Part shown: in pieces, positions 23,342 to 64,000 of the stretch
Numbering within the stretch: the first letter of the stretch is position 1
Layout of the letters: every line of letters begins with the position of its first letter
Source of the DNA: Nymphaea colorata
Taxonomy: Eukaryota > Streptophyta > Magnoliopsida > Nymphaeales > Nymphaeaceae
Assembly (NCBI RefSeq): GCF_008831285.2
Contig: NC_045142.1
Coordinates: forward strand, 23,001,300-23,065,299
DNA: 64,000 nucleotides
Direction of reading: 5' to 3'
Notes under the pieces: generated by a model
The model's database searches: none
What the model was told of the DNA's origin: nothing
Seen by the model: the letters and a program-made list of their open reading frames with translations, nothing else
Program-made: the position numbers and the translations under genes

Positions 23342-25408
23342 AATTTGTCCCAAATGAAGAGCATGAGATGGTTATATCATAAATAAATGTAACTGAGATG
23401 AACAAATTTTTTGTTAATTCACTATTTTGAAGATGTGCCTATTTTGTATTTTGGGTGTTGGCGACGTACTGGAAGGATGTGTGCTGCTGAAAATGCGCTT
23501 GCAAATGATGGTATCAACTCAATTGTCCCTATTAAAGTGTTCAAGTGAGGCTGAAGTTTTGATGGTGAATATATCCCTAATACCAGTGGTAGAGCCTTTG
23601 CCACTCGAGTATATGATGTAGTGTTTATTTAGGACAACTTTGGTGTTAATAGTGTTTTCACTTATCTGAAAAATGATTCTGTGAAAACTATTCACGAACC
23701 TCCCAAGTCAAGTCGGTCAGATATCATTCCAGGTCTTATTATCGATTGATAAATCATTACTTATTTTTATTTCTTCATTTTTTAGCCATTTGATCTTTCT
23801 TAAACATTTTACTTTTATGTCTGTGTTTGCTGTCTTCTCCTTGTTACCAAATCTGTTTACATAACTTGAAACATATGGCAAAAGTATTTATTTGTTTCAT
23901 TATATTCACCTAAATTTTTCTTGTACCTATTCTTTATAGTTATTTTCTACGGAATCTATGCATTTTGGGTCCTTTTTTGTTGAATCTACGAATTTCCGAT
24001 TCTTTCTGTTTAATTTCAAGCTGGAATAGGTTTGTGGTAAGGGAAAGCCATCCTTCTCTTCTCTTGCTCACCGGCCACCATCTCAGTCATGCACTTCATA
24101 GCAATTAATACATCGTCTAACATTATAATAATATGAAAAGTAACAAAGATTTGAATTATGGCGCTCTGTCTATTTGTAAAAAAGTTCATAAATTAGTTAG
24201 ATTATTAGAATAAGATGATTTCTTTAGCATGTAATATGATTTTGCTCATCAAATCGGGGTGTTTCTCGTAAGTTTCCTTGCCAACATCTCCCTAAAAAGC
24301 AGTTGTTAACATCAATCTGATTGTGATGAAAAAAATAATAGTAAAGTTTACATCTCTTTCAAGTTTTAGATCGAACAAGGTCATTTAATTTTTGGGAAAG
24401 ACCATCTGCCTTACAAAAGTATCATATTCCACGTATTCCCTGCTAAAAGGCAGGACATGAAACAAAACAAAGGTGTTTTGTCTATCGATGGTAAACATTC
24501 AGGACCACCTGCAAGAAGAATGGCACTACAGCATGGGGTCCCACCATACGTTTTAAAAAATAATTACTAGGATGTGATTCAGATATATTTAATAGATAGC
24601 CGCTTTAGATTTTCATTTCATTATTCTAAAATTTAAAGATCTAATTTTCATATTGTAGTCCTACAATATCATATTTTCATCGAAACGTTTTACATAATCT
24701 GACGCAAACACAGCTTTTTTTTGTTAAAATCATGCTTTGATTTGTAACTTCTAAAAGCAAAATCCTGATTTTCTAACCCATCAAAAGTTTTGATACACTC
24801 AACTGTTCGCTTTTCATGCCCTTGATTTTCGAAACTTGTTATTTTTTATTTAACTGTGTAAATACATATATCAAATTATTTTGAGATCCATTCACTTCAA
24901 CGGATGATTTTATGGCAGTATTAAGCACACCATCGAATCCCCCCCCCCCCCTTCTCTTCCTCTCTCTCTCTCTCTCTCACATACCGCCGAATTATACCTA
25001 TTCAACCACGCTTTTTTTTCTCTGCAAAAATAACTTAGAAAATGAGCTATCAAATCTGTATTATCTTCGAAAATGTAATGCATACAATTGATTTTTTTTC
25101 AAAAAATCAACGTTAACTGCAATAGTTATAGGTTTTCACATAGATTTTAAACAAAATCACAGCCTAAACTTTTCCAGTTATTTCAGGTTCATAATCATTA
25201 TCAGAAAAACCATGTTCCAAGTGTATGTTGTTAACATATAAATCACAATCAACGCATCTGGGCTGGTTTCATGCGAGTACGCCGGTGCATGGGTGTCTAC
25301 ATCGGCCGATATGCAACCACGCATGGCTATAGGGCCCCATTATCGGGTGAGTGGGAGGTTTCGACCTGGCTGGTAAGTAAGCTGCGGACACACGCACACA
25401 CACACACG
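23342..25408. other. TPR gene 3' UTR and intergenic spacer between two convergent genes
   Basis: The first 300 bp or so is probably 3' UTR. The rest is AT-rich with a poly-C run (24939-24951) followed by a CT microsatellite (24961-24978). No coding sequence was found. The neighbours converge here. Confidence 0.6.
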
Positions 25409-60433
<35,025 letters not shown>

Positions 60434-60960
60434 GGATCAATAGCACAATAACATATAGCAGGTAAGAAGCTAAAAAATCACCTAACGAGCTAGCGTTTTG
60501 GCGATTGTCTTCCGCGTTTGGCTTCCAATGGCGAAAAACCCACGCCCGAAGGGCGTCGCTTCCCGAGTCCCTATTCCTCAGAGAGAGAGAAAAGCTCCAG
60601 CCTCCGCCATTGTTAGGACTTGGCGCTCGCCTTATGAATCGGAATTCCCTAACCTTTCCCTTCCCCGTTTCTACGAGGAATTCGGATTCAGAGAAGGAGC
60701 CAGAGAAGAGAAGGAAGAGTATCTTCTTCTATCCAGCACGAAAGAGGATAGGGCGCGACGGGAAAGGCTCCCTCCCGAACGGGCAGAGCAGGGGCAACCC
60801 CCGAGGGCTTTTCCTTTTGCCGAAGCTGCCCCTCGAATTCATATTTGTTGCCAGTAATGACTGATGAGTCCTTCGCCCTCCCCCGTTGTCCATGCCGAAC
60901 GGACTCCGCTGACCGGTTGCCTGAGGTAGAGGGTATTATAGGTATTTTACGCTGCTAAGG
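60434..60960 (-). promoter_or_regulatory. FTSHI5 5' UTR and proximal promoter
   Basis: GC-richer DNA upstream of the FTSHI5 ATG, typical of a plant 5' region. Two overlapping plus-strand frames of 119 codons (60498-60857 and 60505-60864) are open here, rich in Arg, Glu and Pro, with no known motif. They may be chance or could mark a divergent transcript; I do not call a gene. Confidence 0.4.
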
Positions 60961-63000
60961 TTACTCACTACGCACAAGTCACAGTGGTGCTTTTGTAATA
61001 CTTTACTCATGAAGCGGCTGGTGGACGTAAATGTCCATCGTGGCGCCAACCGCTCAAACGAGTCGGATACGGGTCCAGCAATTTGGATCGCATTTGATTT
61101 TCGACCGACGGCCAGCAATGAGAAGAATGACACTCAAAGAAAATCGATTCTTTTATGCACCCACTTACCTGATCAACTATGCTGAGTCCCTCGAGATATT
61201 TGACTTAACATATATGCACAAAAATTTTGATTTTTCATTTTAATATGTGAACATACACATTAAATAGTGACCGAATTATATCAACAACACACTATAGCTT
61301 GTTTAAAAACAAATATTATAGTCAATTCGGATGAAATGGTAACAAAATAAGAAAGTGAAAATCTATAAGTTTGAACAGTTTAGATCAAATATCATTCTTG
61401 CAGCTTCGATGAGCTTAGCAAGGCTGGCTGTTAGGGCGCTAGTGGCTAGTTCAATTCTTATGGCCGAGTGATCGAGCTAGGAATTTCTAGCTACGAGGCA
61501 TTAATAATTTAAATTTTAGACCTTAACGGACAAATGTATGCAAATAAGTAAGTAAATCTTATGTAAATAACAATATATAAACAAGGCAATTTGTGTAAGA
61601 TCTATGTGCGCAATCGCCAAGAACTGCCTCTGCCTCTGCCACCGCCGTTAATCTCATGCACCGTTTCAAGCAAGTACGTGTCTTAGGAAGAGAAGTACCA
61701 TGGGGAGACTCAGCGGTTAATATTACACTGCCATGTAACAATTTGCTATTTACAATCATGTACACTCAAACATACATATACATTTCATTAATTCATAATT
61801 AATCGAGACAGTAATTCTTTTGTTAATTATCATCGGGCGATTAACCATAGGCACATTGACCAAATAGATATGGTATCCAATTTTTACAACAATACTCGAA
61901 ACACTATACAGGCCTGGATTGCCCTTAAAAGATTACAGACCTAGTTTGTATGCTCAGCTGATAAGAAAAATACCGTATTTTATGTGAGAACTTTTATTTT
62001 ATTATTTGGGTGGGGGAAGAGGGGGTGAAGAGGCAATTCAGAGTATCTGAAACACGCTTTTTGTCAAAATCCCATTTCCACCTATCATCCTTGCATTCAT
62101 TACACACTGTCAAACAGTTGCTTAAGGGTGTTTGGGCGAAACCAGTTGGCTGGCTGCTAGCAACCCACCTGTTAAGATATCAGGCCGGGGCGTGGCCCAT
62201 CTCGGGTCCAGGTCCAGGCCCAGCCAGATGAGGGAGCTTGGGGTCCGGGCATCCATGGCCGACGCAGCCAGTCATTTTGCAAGAGAGAGAGAGAGATGTG
62301 GGTTTTTTTTTATTATGAAAATGTTATTCCTACACAGTGATATATTTTTTTTCAAGAAAAAGAAGTCGACTGACCTGTCCTTCCATATTTTCTACCCATG
62401 TTTGTTTAGAATCCAAGATACCAGTGACGGACGTTGAATACCAATACAACCTTGAAGTTTGTTTAATGCCACTCCTATTTTGGAACCGGTTTTATTTATT
62501 TATTTTTCTCTCTTTATATATAAATATAAGCCGGATCCCTACGTACAGTGGCGATCCGGCCTCTCAGGTGCATGCGCACCCCATATTGCTATGTCCAAAG
62601 CCTGGCCATAGCAATCCCCATACACACATATCCATATATATAAATATCAAAATTTCTTAAACGACAAAAAAATTAAAAATCCCATCTTGAAAACACCATG
62701 AACTATTACTAAAATTATTGTTGAACAGTTTCTCATTTTTTTAATGACATATTTTAATTTTTAATCATCTAGCAATATCTAACATCCAACATCAAGCAGA
62801 TTTGAACTCTTCCATGAACGCACACGCCTATGGGGACTGATGTGTACGGCGAAGCTCCCGAGAAGTGAGCTCACGCTTCACAGATATGCACCCAGAAAAA
62901 TAGTTCATTATACATTCTTCATCTCAGTCACAGCAGAATTGTTTCACAAATCACAACTGAAGCATAACATGCAAGTTGCCGAGGAACATTTGCTTCGTTA
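60961..63000. other. Intergenic DNA, no gene seen
   Basis: AT-rich spacer with a SINE-like head at 61412-61475, a GC-rich patch of ggtccaggcccagcc text (62180-62270) and a short GA run near 62283. No supported coding sequence on either strand. Confidence 0.55.
61412..61475 (+). repeat. tRNA-derived SINE-like head
   Basis: gagcttagcaaggctggctg (A-box-like) and, downstream, gctagtggctAGTTCAATTCTTATGG (B-box-like). The gctagtggct block is shared with the copy at 8391-8465, which suggests one family. Confidence 0.4.
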
Positions 63001-63038
63001 GGTGCAAAGGTGACAAATTTCTCGTAAACATGGCTAAT

Positions 63039-63254
63039 CTACAGGAGAAGCTTGCCAGCCAAGTACCATGAGTGCAAGGCAAGGCTCCCAAAGGAAAAGA
63101 TATTTGCTAGTGATGATAATCCATGGATCATACCAAATTTCTTGTTCATAGCTGCTAGCTGTGGGTTGGCCTTTGCCACTTCCACATTCTTCGACCACCC
63201 GATCTCTTCACCAATATTTGCTTCCCTTTCCACTTTGTGCCGCCGTTTCATCAT
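63039..63254 (-). CDS. Last exon of a TMEM205-like (DUF4149) plant protein, 5' part outside the window
   Basis: An acceptor (cag) precedes 63254 and the frame runs 71 codons to a TAG at 63039-63041. It reads MMKRRHKVEREANIGEEIGW, then KANPQLAAMNKKFGMIHGLS and FSFGSLALHSWYLAGKLLL. The motif NKKFGxIHGxSSLxNxxxxG is the conserved C-terminal end of TMEM205/DUF4149 proteins, which in plants include LEA-like proteins such as Arabidopsis At1g72100. It includes one membrane helix at the C-terminus. Family members are membrane proteins of poorly known role. Preceding exons should lie beyond 63254 and probably past 64000. Confidence 0.75.
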   Translation of the reverse strand: MMKRRHKVEREANIGEEIGWSKNVEVAKANPQLAAMNKKFGMIHGLSSLANIFSFGSLALHSWYLAGKLLL

Positions 63255-64000
63255 CTGGAAGGAGATAATTACCAGGTAAGCGGTCAAAATGCTAAACGAT
63301 GAATCAAATTTTATTCTAGAATGATGCAAAAATCACTGTCGTTGACAGATGAGCTTAACCTTTCACAAGCCAAAAAAGAAACTAATTTTCTTATTGCGGA
63401 AAATGACACTAGCATTATGTTTATAGAACTTATGAAGCCTTCAGACTTTTATTTTCTATCTGTAAGATAACCATCAGACCCAACATTATATACAAACACG
63501 GTCCAAGTTAAACAAAGAGATTTTTCCAATCAGAACGAGTATCTTCACTTAAGATGATGTAAATATGACCCTGTTAATCAAAATATGCATGTTCAACCAT
63601 CTCTTTTTATGTCTGATAAAGGATAAGACACAACAACGAGTCCAATTCGTTAGCTGCTAAAATGCCTGCGAATCTGCAAGCCAGAAGACACCAAAGGTAC
63701 CAGCTCATTGAGAAAAGAAGCCCGTAGTCTGTCTTGCACATTCTCCAGCAGTCTACACTCTATAGTGCAAGCTTAAAGGCTTAAAGCTCTTCAATGAACT
63801 AAGCAAGCAACAAAGCATCAACGAAAAGCGGTAGGAACCCTTAAGTTCTCCCAAAGATTCTCATGGCACTGATCTGTTTAATAATCAATAATAACTGGAG
63901 GCAGAACAAGATGCTCATGGTACAGCTGACCTTGACATTTGCCTTATGATATACAGTTTTAACTTTTAAGTCTATAATAGCATTGCTCCAGACACAATCA
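63255..64000 (-). other. Probable intron of the TMEM205-like gene
   Basis: AT-rich DNA to the window edge. A more balanced stretch at about 63660-63780 could hide an exon, but I could not match it to the family. Confidence 0.35.

Overview
This is nuclear DNA of a flowering plant. The genes have GT-AG introns, a plastid-targeted protein and plant-specific families, and they are separated by plant-type transposable elements and long (TA)n and (GA)n microsatellites. The intact protein genes give no secure clue to the species. Long, transposon-loaded introns would fit a TE-rich genome such as an early-diverging angiosperm or magnoliid, but that is a guess.

Layout: (1) 335-3850, minus strand: TAF13, a TFIID subunit, complete in five coding exons. 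(2) 3850-7000: intergenic. (3) 7112-9744, minus strand: a four-exon gene for a small secreted six-cysteine plant protein (DUF7731-like). (4) 9800-17200: gene-free transposon territory. It holds at least three hAT-type MITEs with perfect 8-bp target duplications and a fourth, truncated copy, plus tRNA-like SINE fragments. (5) 18300-23341, plus strand: a five-exon TPR protein related to TTC1 and to Arabidopsis At4g30480. (6) 25909-60433, minus strand: one 34.5-kb gene of 19 coding exons (1337 aa) for FTSHI5, the catalytically dead FtsH-like AAA protein of the chloroplast envelope. (7) 63039-63254, minus strand: the last exon of a TMEM205-like (DUF4149) gene whose start lies beyond the window.

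The main structural feature is the FTSHI5 gene. Its coding sequence is only 4 kb; the other 30 kb is intron. The introns host a full-length Ty1/copia retrotransposon (31951-37273) with LTRs identical by eye, an open polyprotein frame and a perfect 5-bp target duplication. They also hold a relic of another copia element (39297-40512), a 1.5-kb short LTR element without pol (42077-43598), and a 1.27-kb inverted-repeat DNA element with a near-perfect 8-bp target duplication (49564-50835). All three LTR elements lie antisense to FTSHI5. Every FTSHI5 exon remains open and in phase, so the gene looks functional.

The genes do not form a pathway: they are a transcription factor subunit, a secreted protein, a TPR adaptor, a plastid import-motor component and a membrane protein. 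Exon boundaries were found by reading splice sites and frames by hand, without transcript evidence. UTR limits are approximate.
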